A stretch of DNA of 64,000 nt from Solirubrobacterales bacterium (GTDB lineage Bacteria; Actinomycetota; Thermoleophilia; Solirubrobacterales; Solirubrobacteraceae). Positions 37,862 through 45,576 of this stretch are shown here, one piece after another. The translations under genes and the position numbers were made by a program. Within the stretch, counting starts at the first letter, position 1, and each line of letters opens with the position of its first letter. Below the pieces are notes generated by a model. That model saw only the letters and a program-made list of their open reading frames with translations. It had not been told where the DNA came from and ran no database searches. Location: NCBI GenBank assembly GCA_947474595.1, contig CANJIV010000009.1, positions 1-64,000 of the forward strand, in the 5' to 3' direction.

Positions 37862-39484
37862 TTGCGCAAGCGTCCCGAGTGGAAGGCGCTAGAGGCGCAT
37901 CATGCCGAACTTAGCCAGACCCACCTGCGCGATCTGTTCGCTGCACAACCAGGCCGTGGCGAGCAGATGACCGCTGAGGCCGTTGGTCTCTATCTCGACT
38001 ACTCCAAGCACCGCGCCACCGACGAGACGGTCGGCCTGTTGATCGAACTAGCTCGCGCTTGTGGGGTTACCGAGCGCCGCGCTGCGATGTTTGCGGGAGA
38101 GCGCATAAACACCACCGAAGGCAGGGCTGTCCTACACGTTGCTCTGCGCGCGCCACGCGATGAGACGATCATGGTCGACGGTGTAAACGTCGTCGATGGC
38201 GTCCACGAGGTGCTCGATCGCATGGCTGGCTTCGCTGACCGCGTTCGCAGCGGCGAGTGGACTGGTCATACGGGTCGGCGTATCACCAACATCGTCAACA
38301 TCGGCATCGGTGGTTCAGACCTCGGGCCGGTGATGGCTTATCGCGCGCTGCGTGACTACTCCGACCGCTCGATGACCTTCGGCTTTGTCTCTAACGTCGA
38401 TTCGACAGACTTCGTCGAGACAACCAGCACATTTGATCCCGAAGAGACTCTCTTCATCATCTCCTCTAAGACGTTCTCAACCCTAGAGACGATGACTAAC
38501 GCCAACACGGCGCGGGCTTGGTGTCTGGAGAAGCTCGGCGACGAGGCGGCGATAGCCAAGCACTTCGTAGCGGTCTCAACCAACGCCGAGGCAGTGCGGG
38601 CCTTCGGGATCGACACCGACAACATGTTTGGCTTCTGGGACTGGGTCGGCGGTCGTTATTCGATGGACTCAGCGATCGGACTCTCGACGATGTTGGCGAT
38701 CGGTCCCAAGCACTACGCCGAGATGCTGTCGGGCTTTCACGCTATGGACGTCCACTTCCAAAATGCTCCGCTGGAGGCAAACCTCCCGGTTTTGATGGGT
38801 CTGATGGCTGTTTGGTACAGGGATTTCTTTGGCGCCCAGACCGCAGCGGTTCTCCCTTATGACCAATATCTCGAGCGCTTTCCGGCATATCTCCAGCAGC
38901 TCACGATGGAGAGCAACGGCAAGCACGTGACCCTCGACGGCGCCCGTGTCGACTATGAGACTGGGGCGATCTACTGGGGCGAGCCAGGTACCAACGGCCA
39001 GCACTCCTTCTACCAGATGATTCACCAAGGGACGTCGCTGATTCCGTGTGACTTCATCGCCTTTGGAGAGTCGCTCAATCCGCTCGGCGACCATCACGAC
39101 ATCCTTACTGCAAACGTCCTAGCCCAGGCCGAGGCGCTCGCTTTTGGCAAGACGGCCGACGAGGTTCGCGCCGAAGGAACTGCCGAGGAACTGGTGGCAC
39201 ACCGCGTCTTTGAAGGCAACCGCCCCAGCTCAACGATCGTTCTGGAAAAGCTCACTCCCTACGCCCTAGGCACGCTAGTCGCTCTCTACGAGCACAGCGT
39301 CTTTGTTCAGGGTGCGGTCTGGGGCATCGACTCATTTGATCAGTGGGGAGTCGAGCTTGGCAAGGTCTTGGCCAAGCGGATCATCCCCGAGTTGCAGGCC
39401 ACCGACGACGGTGACCTCACTCACGACAGCTCGACTAATGCATTAATTCGACGCTTTCGCGACATGCGCGGAGAGGGTGGCTGA
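37862..39484 (+). CDS. pgi: Glucose-6-phosphate isomerase
   Basis: 540 residues counted from the TTG at 37862; the true start may be the ATT at 37844, which has a well-spaced ribosome site and adds six residues. Signatures are complete: [37 protein letters not shown] and [20 protein letters not shown] with the catalytic Lys region. It interconverts glucose 6-phosphate and fructose 6-phosphate, feeding both zwf next door and the PPi-type phosphofructokinase. The stop is one base before the next ATG, so the small acidic gene is likely co-translated. Confidence 0.94.
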   Translation: MRKRPEWKALEAHHAELSQTHLRDLFAAQPGRGEQMTAEAVGLYLDYSKHRATDETVGLLIELARACGVTERRAAMFAGERINTTEGRAVLHVALRAPRDETIMVDGVNVVDGVHEVLDRMAGFADRVRSGEWTGHTGRRITNIVNIGIGGSDLGPVMAYRALRDYSDRSMTFGFVSNVDSTDFVETTSTFDPEETLFIISSKTFSTLETMTNANTARAWCLEKLGDEAAIAKHFVAVSTNAEAVRAFGIDTDNMFGFWDWVGGRYSMDSAIGLSTMLAIGPKHYAEMLSGFHAMDVHFQNAPLEANLPVLMGLMAVWYRDFFGAQTAAVLPYDQYLERFPAYLQQLTMESNGKHVTLDGARVDYETGAIYWGEPGTNGQHSFYQMIHQGTSLIPCDFIAFGESLNPLGDHHDILTANVLAQAEALAFGKTADEVRAEGTAEELVAHRVFEGNRPSSTIVLEKLTPYALGTLVALYEHSVFVQGAVWGIDSFDQWGVELGKVLAKRIIPELQATDDGDLTHDSSTNALIRRFRDMRGEGG

Positions 39485-39485
39485 G

Positions 39486-39770
39486 ATGGGTTTAAGAGAT
39501 TTCTTTAGACGCGCAGGGGGGTCGTCTTCTGGCGATCCCAGTGGCGGTCACGACGAGCATCTGGTGACGGCGCAGGAGGGCATGGCGGCAACCGAGACCT
39601 ACCTCGACGAAGATGGGATCGCCCATCCGCTGACCGACCAGCGCAAGGCCGAGATGATGGCGAATTTAGAGCGGATAGCAAGGCCCGGCAGCCAAGGCTT
39701 AATCCCCGGAGTGATGCCAGAGCCCGTGGTGCCGGTTGAGGAAAAGGACGACGAAGAGTCAGCCAAGTAG
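39486..39770 (+). CDS. Small acidic protein of unknown function after pgi
   Basis: 94 residues from the ATG at 39486 (GAGAGGGTGG upstream); a GTG at 39477 in frame is a weaker alternative. It starts with a basic helix MGLRDFFRRAGG, continues Gly/Ser-rich, then acidic with Pro-Val repeats and a charged tail EEKDDEESAK. There are no membrane segments or cysteines. I do not recognise a family. Tight spacing to pgi (one base) suggests it is a real gene of the same mRNA. Confidence 0.6.
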   Translation: MGLRDFFRRAGGSSSGDPSGGHDEHLVTAQEGMAATETYLDEDGIAHPLTDQRKAEMMANLERIARPGSQGLIPGVMPEPVVPVEEKDDEESAK

Positions 39771-40083
39771 GGGTTGGGAGCCGTGGTCGAGTCGTCGGTA
39801 GGGTCCAGGCTAGCCACGCGTGAGCCCCGAGCTAGCCACGCGTGGGCCCCGAGCTAGCCACGCGTGAGCCCCAAGCCAGCCACGCGTGAGGCCCAAGCCA
39901 GCCACGCGTGAGGCCCAAGCCAGCCACGCGTGAGGCCCAAGCTAGCCACGCGTGAGGCCCAAGCTAGCCCCGCGTGAGCCCCCAACTCCCCCGCGGCCGT
40001 TGCCGTTAGCACCAACTCTCCCTAGAAATCGTGGAGAACAGCCCACGCGCAGGCCACAAACCCCTCCCCGCCATCGATTATCA
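39771..40083. other. Gene-free stretch holding a 22-bp tandem array
   Basis: I see no gene here. The first half is the 22-bp array (39811-39986); the rest is C-rich unique sequence leading into the 52-bp repeat at 40084. It separates the pgi operon from the nuclease-like gene. Confidence 0.7.
39811..39986. repeat. Tandem repeat, 22-bp unit, eight copies
   Basis: Eight head-to-tail copies of a 22-base unit read (t/c)AGCCACGCGTGAGGCCCAAG with one more base. Copies start at 39811, 39833, 39855, 39877, 39899, 39921, 39943 and 39965; copies 4-6 are identical and the outer copies carry one to five changes. Each unit contains the palindrome ACGCGT (the last has CCGCGT). There are no unique spacers. 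Confidence 0.9.
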
Positions 40084-40135
40084 GGGGGGTGAGCTCCCGA
40101 ACCCTGAATATCTCAGGACAACTACGCACACCCCC
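40084..40135 (+). repeat. 52-bp repeat with hairpin ends, copy 1
   Basis: Identical to 41227-41278. It begins with GGGGGGTG and ends with CACACCCCC, so the ends can pair. Inside, CCTGA (40103-40107) and TCAGG (40113-40117) form a second hairpin with loop ATATC, and GAGCTC is palindromic. It overlaps the 5' end of the open frame of the nuclease-like gene. Confidence 0.9.
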
Positions 40136-41069
40136 ATTAAAACAGCCCGCAGCAACCTCATTCGACTGTGAAATTGCACGGGTGGCAGGGCTTCAGCACG
40201 GCGTCATCTCAACCGCACAGCTTTTTCGTCTAGGAGTCAACCAAAACGCGATCGACCACCGCGTCCGCGTCGGGCGTTTGTACCGACTTCACCGGGGTGT
40301 CTTCGCGGTCGGCCATAAGGCACCATCCCTACACGCACGGGCGATGGCGGCTGTACTTGCCTGCGGCCCAGGGGCTGCTCTCAGTCACCGTTCCGCGGCC
40401 GCACTTTGGGGGATTGATCCGAGCTGGCGCTCGCCGGTGGAGGTCAGCTCTGCGGGGAGTCATCGCCATCCGGGGGTAAGAAGCCATCGATCGCACACTT
40501 TGGAATCTGGAGAAATCACCGTCTACGCAGGAATCAAGGTGACTACGGCGACGCGCACGCTGATCGATCTCGCCGACGTACTCGACTCTCAGCGCCTAGC
40601 CCGCGCGGTAAATGAGGCACAGGTTCTACGCTTGCTGACCCGTGAACAGCTCGCGCTTGCGCTTGCCAATACCAACGGACGCCGCGCCGCCGGCCTGCTG
40701 AGGCCGTTTATTGATCGGACCGACGCTCCCACGCGCTCGGTGTTTGAGGATCTCTTCCTCGTCTTCATCAAAAAGCACCGCCTCCCCCAACCAGAGGTAA
40801 ACCAAAGGGTTGCGGGGCATCACGTAGACATGCTTTGGCGCCGACAACGCCTCGTAGCCGAGCTCGACAGCCTCGCCTTTCACGACCACGCTCAGCCATT
40901 CGAGCAAGACCGCGACCGTGACGCAGACCTTCTCGCCGCTGGCTACCGAGTCCTACGCATTACTTGGCGCCGGATGACCCGTCAGCCAACGCGTGAAGCG
41001 AAGCGACTACGCGCAATGCTTGGCGACCACGACAGTGTCGAGAGGGTCGGGAGCAAGCTACAAACATGA
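40089..41069 (+). CDS. AbiEi-like N-terminal domain plus DUF559/Vsr-like nuclease domain protein
   Basis: Up to 326 residues. The N-terminal half has the winged-helix layout of AbiEi-type antitoxins (VAGLQHGVISTAQLFRLGV, GRLYRLHRGVFAVGH, ALSHRSAAALWG); the C-terminal half has the DUF559/Vsr-like endonuclease fold with Asp in HVDMLW, Glu/Asp in LVAELDSLAFH and the strand AGYRVLRITWRRM. Such fused proteins occur in many copies in Thermoleophilia; their function is not known. The first 15 codons lie in the 52-bp repeat, so the native start may be the GTG at 40182 instead. No AbiEii toxin gene follows. The gene is enclosed by two 52-bp direct repeats. Confidence 0.75.
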   Translation: MSSRTLNISGQLRTPPLKQPAATSFDCEIARVAGLQHGVISTAQLFRLGVNQNAIDHRVRVGRLYRLHRGVFAVGHKAPSLHARAMAAVLACGPGAALSHRSAAALWGIDPSWRSPVEVSSAGSHRHPGVRSHRSHTLESGEITVYAGIKVTTATRTLIDLADVLDSQRLARAVNEAQVLRLLTREQLALALANTNGRRAAGLLRPFIDRTDAPTRSVFEDLFLVFIKKHRLPQPEVNQRVAGHHVDMLWRRQRLVAELDSLAFHDHAQPFEQDRDRDADLLAAGYRVLRITWRRMTRQPTREAKRLRAMLGDHDSVERVGSKLQT

Positions 41070-41086
41070 GCTGAGAAGGCTTTGCT

Positions 41087-41163
<77 letters not shown>

Positions 41164-41226
41164 AGGGCGGAGTGCCCAGGTGCGAAGGGCGAAGTGCGTG
41201 GCGGAGCATTAGGCATGGCGCGATTG

Positions 41227-41278
41227 GGGGGGTGAGCTCCCGAACCCTGAATATCTCAGGACAACTACGCACACCCCC
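41227..41278 (+). repeat. 52-bp repeat with hairpin ends, copy 2
   Basis: Exact copy of 40084-40135 in the same orientation, 1143 bases further on, and here in non-coding sequence. It is followed directly by the CACGCC array. Confidence 0.9.
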
Positions 41279-41292
41279 CTTCACGCCCCCTT

Positions 41293-41366
41293 CACGCCCA
41301 CGCCCACGCCCACGCCCACGCCCACGCCCACGCCCACGCCCACGCCCACGCCCACGCCCACGCCCA
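41293..41366. repeat. Hexanucleotide array (CACGCC)n
   Basis: About 12 units of CACGCC, nearly perfect, 15 bases after the second 52-bp repeat. It differs from the array at 41087 by one base in the unit (C for G). Confidence 0.9.
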
Positions 41367-41460
41367 CACCACCGACCCACTGCCAATGGCGGCCAGCCAA
41401 GAGCCATTAGGCGACCATCTGGTGACCGCCTACGTAAACCGACCCGCGGCCGACGATCAA

Positions 41461-41550
41461 CGGAGGGGGAGGGATTCGAACCCTCGGTACGGGGTTTACC
41501 CGCACAACGGTTTTCAAGACCGTCGCATTCAACCGCTCTGCCACCCCTCC
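41461..41550 (-). tRNA. tRNA-Ser(UGA)
   Basis: 90 bases on the minus strand, 5' end at 41550. Acceptor stem GGAGGGG/CCCCTCC with discriminator G, D-loop GCAGAGCGGTTGAA, anticodon loop CTTGAAA with anticodon TGA, a long variable arm typical of class II tRNAs (TGTGCGGGTAAACCCCGTA), and T-loop GGTTCGAATCC. CCA is not encoded. Its 3' end faces the repeat-rich nuclease region. Confidence 0.96.
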
Positions 41551-41730
41551 GGGGGCTGGACCTCGCAGGGCCCGGCCAGATCCTCGCAGACCGAAGCATA
41601 AGACCAGCCTGACAACGACCCATCCGACGTCGGTGGATCCCAGCCAAGTCAACAAGTCAACGGTCGCCCTACTTACCCTCAGTTGGCACGCCGGAAGCCC
41701 CGCACTGCACGCCTCTGCCAAGATGGACGG

Positions 41731-42375
41731 ATGTCTACTACCCGTCCTCCCACCCGCAGCATCAAGATCTCTGACGATGAGCGGGGAGGCTGGTCGTCGG
41801 ATCGTCCGCGCCGCGACGGTGCTCCGCCGCGTCCAGCCAACATGGCCGCGCGCTGTCACGTGCTCGCGCCAACTGACCGGATGCGCTACTCGCCAGGCAG
41901 CCTGCTAGTGATTGTCTCTGCATCAAAAGAGGCTCGCGACGCCTTCGCCCTAAGGGTGCTCGAGGACCAGGCTCCGCTGCTTTCGCTCGACAAAGTTCGC
42001 GCACTTTTGGCAGGCCGCGTGGAACGCGCGGAGGTCGAGGAGCGCGCCGTCCAGCTGCTCGACGCAGCCGTTGCTAAGCGCCTAGATGCTGGACAAACGG
42101 TGGTCATCGCCGCCGATGGCCTCGGGCCCGAGGAGCGTGAGCACTTCGTTCGGATGGCCTTTACGCTCAAGCGCCCGCGGCACCTGATCCTGCTTGATAC
42201 CGGTCGCGACCAGGTCGCCGATGACGATCGCGCAGCGCTTAACGAACTGCGCCGTGCGCTGGATACCGGCGAGGTCGGTGACGAGGGATTCCAGACAGCG
42301 ATGCGCCTCGGCGGTGCATCGGTGGGAGATCTACACAAGATCGTCTTCCGGTCGGTTCAACGCGACGACGAGTAG
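41731..42375 (+). CDS. Polynucleotide-kinase-like protein lacking the P-loop
   Basis: 214 residues from the ATG at 41731 (RSIKISDDERGGW follows); an open frame from 41683 is an alternative. Residues from about 55 on follow the layout of small PNK-like P-loop kinases: strand LLVIVSAS, 'lid' region LSLDKVRALLAGR, TVVIAADGLGPEEREH at the second strand, HLILLDT, and the family-like ending LRRALDTGEVGDEGF. The Walker A loop expected after the first strand is replaced by SASKEARDAFA with no Gly-Lys-Ser/Thr, so ATP binding is doubtful. The N-terminal 50 residues are charged and disordered-looking. Family assignment is by pattern only. Confidence 0.6.
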   Translation: MSTTRPPTRSIKISDDERGGWSSDRPRRDGAPPRPANMAARCHVLAPTDRMRYSPGSLLVIVSASKEARDAFALRVLEDQAPLLSLDKVRALLAGRVERAEVEERAVQLLDAAVAKRLDAGQTVVIAADGLGPEEREHFVRMAFTLKRPRHLILLDTGRDQVADDDRAALNELRRALDTGEVGDEGFQTAMRLGGASVGDLHKIVFRSVQRDDE

Positions 42376-42448
42376 CCCAGGCGCTTGCTCCCGGCGGTGA
42401 GTGGCCTCTCTCAGGCAACTCACAGCTTTTCCCCGCACAATGTAGAAG

Positions 42449-43156
42449 ATGATCACTGAGCAGGCACAAATAGCTCACCGGATTCTCGTTGTCGACGATG
42501 AGCCAAATATCGCCGACGTCGTTTCGATGGCGCTGCGCTATCAGGGATTTGAGGTACAGACGGCGGGCACGGGGGAGGAGGCGCTGGCGGCGGTTTCTAC
42601 GTTCAAGCCAGACCTACTCGTGCTCGACGTGATGTTGCCCGACATGGAAGGCTTTGATGTCGCAGAGCGCTTAGGGGCACAGCGTGCGGGAGTCCCAATC
42701 ATCTTCCTTACCGCCCGCGACGCGACCCAGGACAAGGTCCGTGGCCTCACTACCGGCGGCGACGACTACGTCACAAAGCCATTCAGCCTCGAAGAGTTAG
42801 TAGCGCGGGTGAGAACCATTTTGCGCCGGGCCGGCAAGGTCGAGATTGAGTCCAGTCGCCTGACCTTTGAGGACATCGAGCTCGACGAAGATACGAGAGA
42901 GGTCTCGCGCGCAGGCCACCCGATCGAGCTCACCGCAACCGAGTATCGGCTGCTGCGTTACTTCTTACTAAATCCACGTAATGTCCTGACGCGTACCCAG
43001 CTGCTTGACCACGTATGGGAGTACGACTTTGGTGGAGATGCCCGCGTGTTGGAAACCTACATCAGCTACTTACGCAAGAAGCTAGATGTCGGCGGTCCGC
43101 CGCTGATCCAAACTGTGCGCGGCGTCGGCTACGCACTCCGGCTGGCGCGCTCCTAG
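42449..43156 (+). CDS. OmpR-family response regulator
   Basis: 235 residues. Receiver domain with acidic pair Asp16-Asp17, phosphoacceptor Asp60 in LLVLDVMLPD, and Lys110 in YVTKPFS; winged-helix DNA-binding domain with LTATEYRLLRYFLLN and VRGVGYALR. It resembles MprA/PhoP/TcrA-type regulators. The sensor kinase begins three bases after its stop, so the pair is cognate. Targets are unknown; the secreted repeat protein and heliorhodopsin follow on the same strand. Confidence 0.93.
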   Translation: MITEQAQIAHRILVVDDEPNIADVVSMALRYQGFEVQTAGTGEEALAAVSTFKPDLLVLDVMLPDMEGFDVAERLGAQRAGVPIIFLTARDATQDKVRGLTTGGDDYVTKPFSLEELVARVRTILRRAGKVEIESSRLTFEDIELDEDTREVSRAGHPIELTATEYRLLRYFLLNPRNVLTRTQLLDHVWEYDFGGDARVLETYISYLRKKLDVGGPPLIQTVRGVGYALRLARS

Positions 43157-43159
43157 GCG

Positions 43160-44569
43160 ATGTCTCTGCGCGCCCGCCTAGTCGCCGGCCTGCTCTTATT
43201 GGCAGCCGCTGGATTGCTGATCCTCGGTGGGGTCACTTACGTCGAGCAGAGGTCTTTCCTTGAGGATCGGCTCGACAGTCAGGCCACGAGCGCGATCCCT
43301 GTGATCAACAAGGCGCTTGTGGGAATCGAGGTCGGCCCTAGCGCTGGTGACCCCGGTCGCGGTGGGCGGGGTGGCCGCGGCATCAACCTCCCGCCAGGCA
43401 CCTATGGGGAGCACCAAGATTCATTCGGGGAGGTGATCGATAGCGTAACTCTGAGCTACGGGCAGCAGGCCTTTGCAGCGCCGTTAATTCCAGCGCCGAT
43501 TGAGGTCAATAAGTTGATCACGGTCGGCTCTGTAGGGGATTCCGGTTTGCGGTATCGAGTTGTCGCCGAACGTAGGCGCAACTTTCCCTACACGACCATT
43601 GCTGCAATCCCAATGCAGGAGGTCGATCAGACCCTCGAGCGGCTACTACTAGTCGAGGCGTTGGTGATCGCGGCCGTGCTGCTCGCGCTTGGCGCGCTGT
43701 CATGGTTGCTGGTTGGCATCGGCCTGCGGCCACTGGATCGAATGGCTCAGACCGCCGATGCGATCGCGGCTGGAGATCTCTCTCATCGAGTCGAGCCAGC
43801 TACTCCGCGCAGCGAGGTAGGACGACTAGGGCTGGCCTTAAACGGAATGCTTGGTCGGCTGGAGGGGTCGTTTGCCGAGCGCCAAGCAGTAGAGGAGCGT
43901 CTGCGCCGATTCCTTGCCGACGCGTCGCACGAGTTGCGCACGCCGCTGACGTCGATCCGTGGCTACGCCGAGCTGTTGCGTACAGGGGCCGCTAGTGATC
44001 CCCAGGAGGCCGCCAAGGCAATGCGCCGCATTGAAGAGGAGGCTGCCCGGATGGGGGTCCTTGTCGAGGATCTGCTGACGCTCGCGCGCCTAGACGAGCT
44101 GCGTGATCCCGTGCGCGCGCCAGTTGATATTTGCGCGCTTGCTGGAGACGCTGTCAACGATGCAGGGGCATCGGCTCCGCAGCGCACGATCACCCTAAAT
44201 GCACCGCAACCAGTCGTGATCAGCGCCGATCGTGACCAGATCCAACAGATATTTGCCAACCTCATGCGTAACGCCCTCGTCCACACGCCGTCCGATACTG
44301 CCATCGAACTCACAGTTAGCCGCGAAGGCGCCGATGCTCGTCTGGATGTGCGCGACCACGGACCCGGCCTTCCGACGGGAGAGAACGCAGCCCTCTTCGA
44401 GCGCTTTTGGCGCGCCGAAGGCGGCAGGACGCGCGGCAAAGGTAGCGCTGGCCTCGGGCTAGCGATAGTCGCGGCGATAGTCGCAGCCCACGGCGGACGG
44501 GTCAGCGCCAAGGACGCCGATGGCGGCGGTGCGCAGTTCACGGTATGGCTCCCGCTAGACGGCTCTTAG
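43160..44569 (+). CDS. Sensor histidine kinase, partner of the OmpR-type regulator
   Basis: 469 residues. Membrane helix 1 at about 9-28, extracytoplasmic sensor region to about 160 with a Gly/Arg-rich patch (GDPGRGGRGGRG), helix 2 at about 163-186, HAMP domain to about 240, phosphoacceptor His257 in DASHELRTPL, and HATPase motifs NLMRNALVHTP, DHGPGLP and GSAGLGLAIV. It should phosphorylate the regulator upstream. The ligand of the sensor domain cannot be told. Confidence 0.92.
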   Translation: MSLRARLVAGLLLLAAAGLLILGGVTYVEQRSFLEDRLDSQATSAIPVINKALVGIEVGPSAGDPGRGGRGGRGINLPPGTYGEHQDSFGEVIDSVTLSYGQQAFAAPLIPAPIEVNKLITVGSVGDSGLRYRVVAERRRNFPYTTIAAIPMQEVDQTLERLLLVEALVIAAVLLALGALSWLLVGIGLRPLDRMAQTADAIAAGDLSHRVEPATPRSEVGRLGLALNGMLGRLEGSFAERQAVEERLRRFLADASHELRTPLTSIRGYAELLRTGAASDPQEAAKAMRRIEEEAARMGVLVEDLLTLARLDELRDPVRAPVDICALAGDAVNDAGASAPQRTITLNAPQPVVISADRDQIQQIFANLMRNALVHTPSDTAIELTVSREGADARLDVRDHGPGLPTGENAALFERFWRAEGGRTRGKGSAGLGLAIVAAIVAAHGGRVSAKDADGGGAQFTVWLPLDGS

Positions 44570-44677
44570 ACACTCGGGAAGTTCTCAGCAATACCCAAGG
44601 GCGATCTCAGCGTCGTGGCCCAAGATGGTTGTTGACAAGGGCCAGCCGGCCCATCACCAACAGATCAGGAGGCTCTC

Positions 44678-45343
44678 ATGTCTATCAACTCCAAGCGCAT
44701 CACCGCCGCTCTGGCTACCGCAACTGTCGTCGTTGCCGGTGGATTCGGCCTAGCTCAGCAGGCTTCAGGTCAGTCCACCCCGGCGAAGGCTAAGTCGACC
44801 GTCAAGAAGGACCACAGAGGCCATAAGGGCCACAAGGGTCCTAGGGTAGCCGCCCTGGCCGCCAAGTTGGGCGTTTCAACTACCGTTCTCAAGGCCGCAC
44901 TCGACGCGACGCGCCCCGCAAGGCCCGACGCAGCAAGTCGACCGACCAAAGCCCAAAAGCAGACCGAACGTGCAACGTTCTTGGCGACCGAGCTTGGCGT
45001 CAGCGTTGACCAGGCCAAGGCCGCACTAGAAGCTGCTCGGCCAGCTAAGCCAGTCGGAGATCGTCCCGAGAATGGCCAAAAGGGGCCGCGTGGACCGCGT
45101 CCCGATGTCAGCGTTCTAGCCGGCAAAATAGCCACGTCGCTGGGTATCGACAAGGATGTCGTTACAGCTGCCCTCATTAAGGGCCGCGCAGCTCACGAAG
45201 CAGAGCGCAACGCAAAGCACAGCGCTCGTCAATCGGAGAGGGCCTCAGCCCTAGCCCAGAAACTCGGTATCGACGTATCCACGGTCAAGGCGGCGCTTGA
45301 GTCACTGCGTCCGGCAATGCCTCAGGGCGGACCGACCGGTTGA
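44678..45343 (+). CDS. Secreted protein with four helical LGVS-type repeats
   Basis: 221 residues. A signal peptide (ITAALATATVVVAGGFGLA, cleavage near residue 32) is followed by a His/Lys-rich linker KKDHRGHKGHKG and four copies of a 26-residue unit at about 57-82, 99-124, 145-170 and 189-213, each built on LAxxLGVSxxxVKAAL then RPA(K/R)P. The unit looks like a helix-turn-helix hairpin. Linkers are basic. I recognise no enzyme. The start has an ideal site AGGAGGCTCTC. It lies 108 bases after the histidine kinase, and a TTGACA at 44632 lacks a clear -10 box, so it may be an output of the two-component system (inference). Confidence 0.75.
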   Translation: MSINSKRITAALATATVVVAGGFGLAQQASGQSTPAKAKSTVKKDHRGHKGHKGPRVAALAAKLGVSTTVLKAALDATRPARPDAASRPTKAQKQTERATFLATELGVSVDQAKAALEAARPAKPVGDRPENGQKGPRGPRPDVSVLAGKIATSLGIDKDVVTAALIKGRAAHEAERNAKHSARQSERASALAQKLGIDVSTVKAALESLRPAMPQGGPTG

Positions 45344-45384
45344 GCCAAGTCCGCACCAAGGGTGCTTAAGGTTTAATCACACAC

Positions 45385-45409
45385 GAGGGCGGCCAAATCG
45401 GCCGCCCTC
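45385..45409. terminator. Strong GC-rich hairpin after the secreted repeat protein
   Basis: A perfect 10-bp stem GAGGGCGGCC (45385-45394) and GGCCGCCCTC (45400-45409) with a five-base loop. It is followed by TCTCTGTG, not a T-run. Its position 40 bases after the stop makes it the likely end of the transcript and separates the heliorhodopsin gene from it. Confidence 0.65.
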
Positions 45410-45576
45410 TCTGTGTTGAGAGGGCGCTGCTAACGCGCCAAAATTACTCTTCGGATCGAATTTGGTGCCGGTTGCTCTAACGTTTAGGGATCGCTAACGC
45501 CGACCCAATCACAACTAACCCAGCGATTGACACAGATCGCTCTCGTAACTCGCTACCACGCCTACGACGTCTAAAC

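Noticed and set aside
39811-39986. CRISPR array
   Set aside because: Units are directly adjacent with no unique spacers and no cas genes are present.
40089-41069. AbiE-type toxin-antitoxin pair
   Set aside because: Only the AbiEi-like part exists, fused to a nuclease-like domain; no AbiEii nucleotidyltransferase follows.
41386-41601. Frames coding RGRDSNPRYG-like sequence across tRNA-Ser(UGA), and similar antisense frames at 57094-57432 and 59986-60231
   Set aside because: They are translations of the tRNA T-arm and acceptor or their complements, a known source of false protein annotations.
44632-44660. Promoter with TTGACA before the secreted repeat protein
   Set aside because: No TATAAT-like box at 16-18 bases; the match may be chance.
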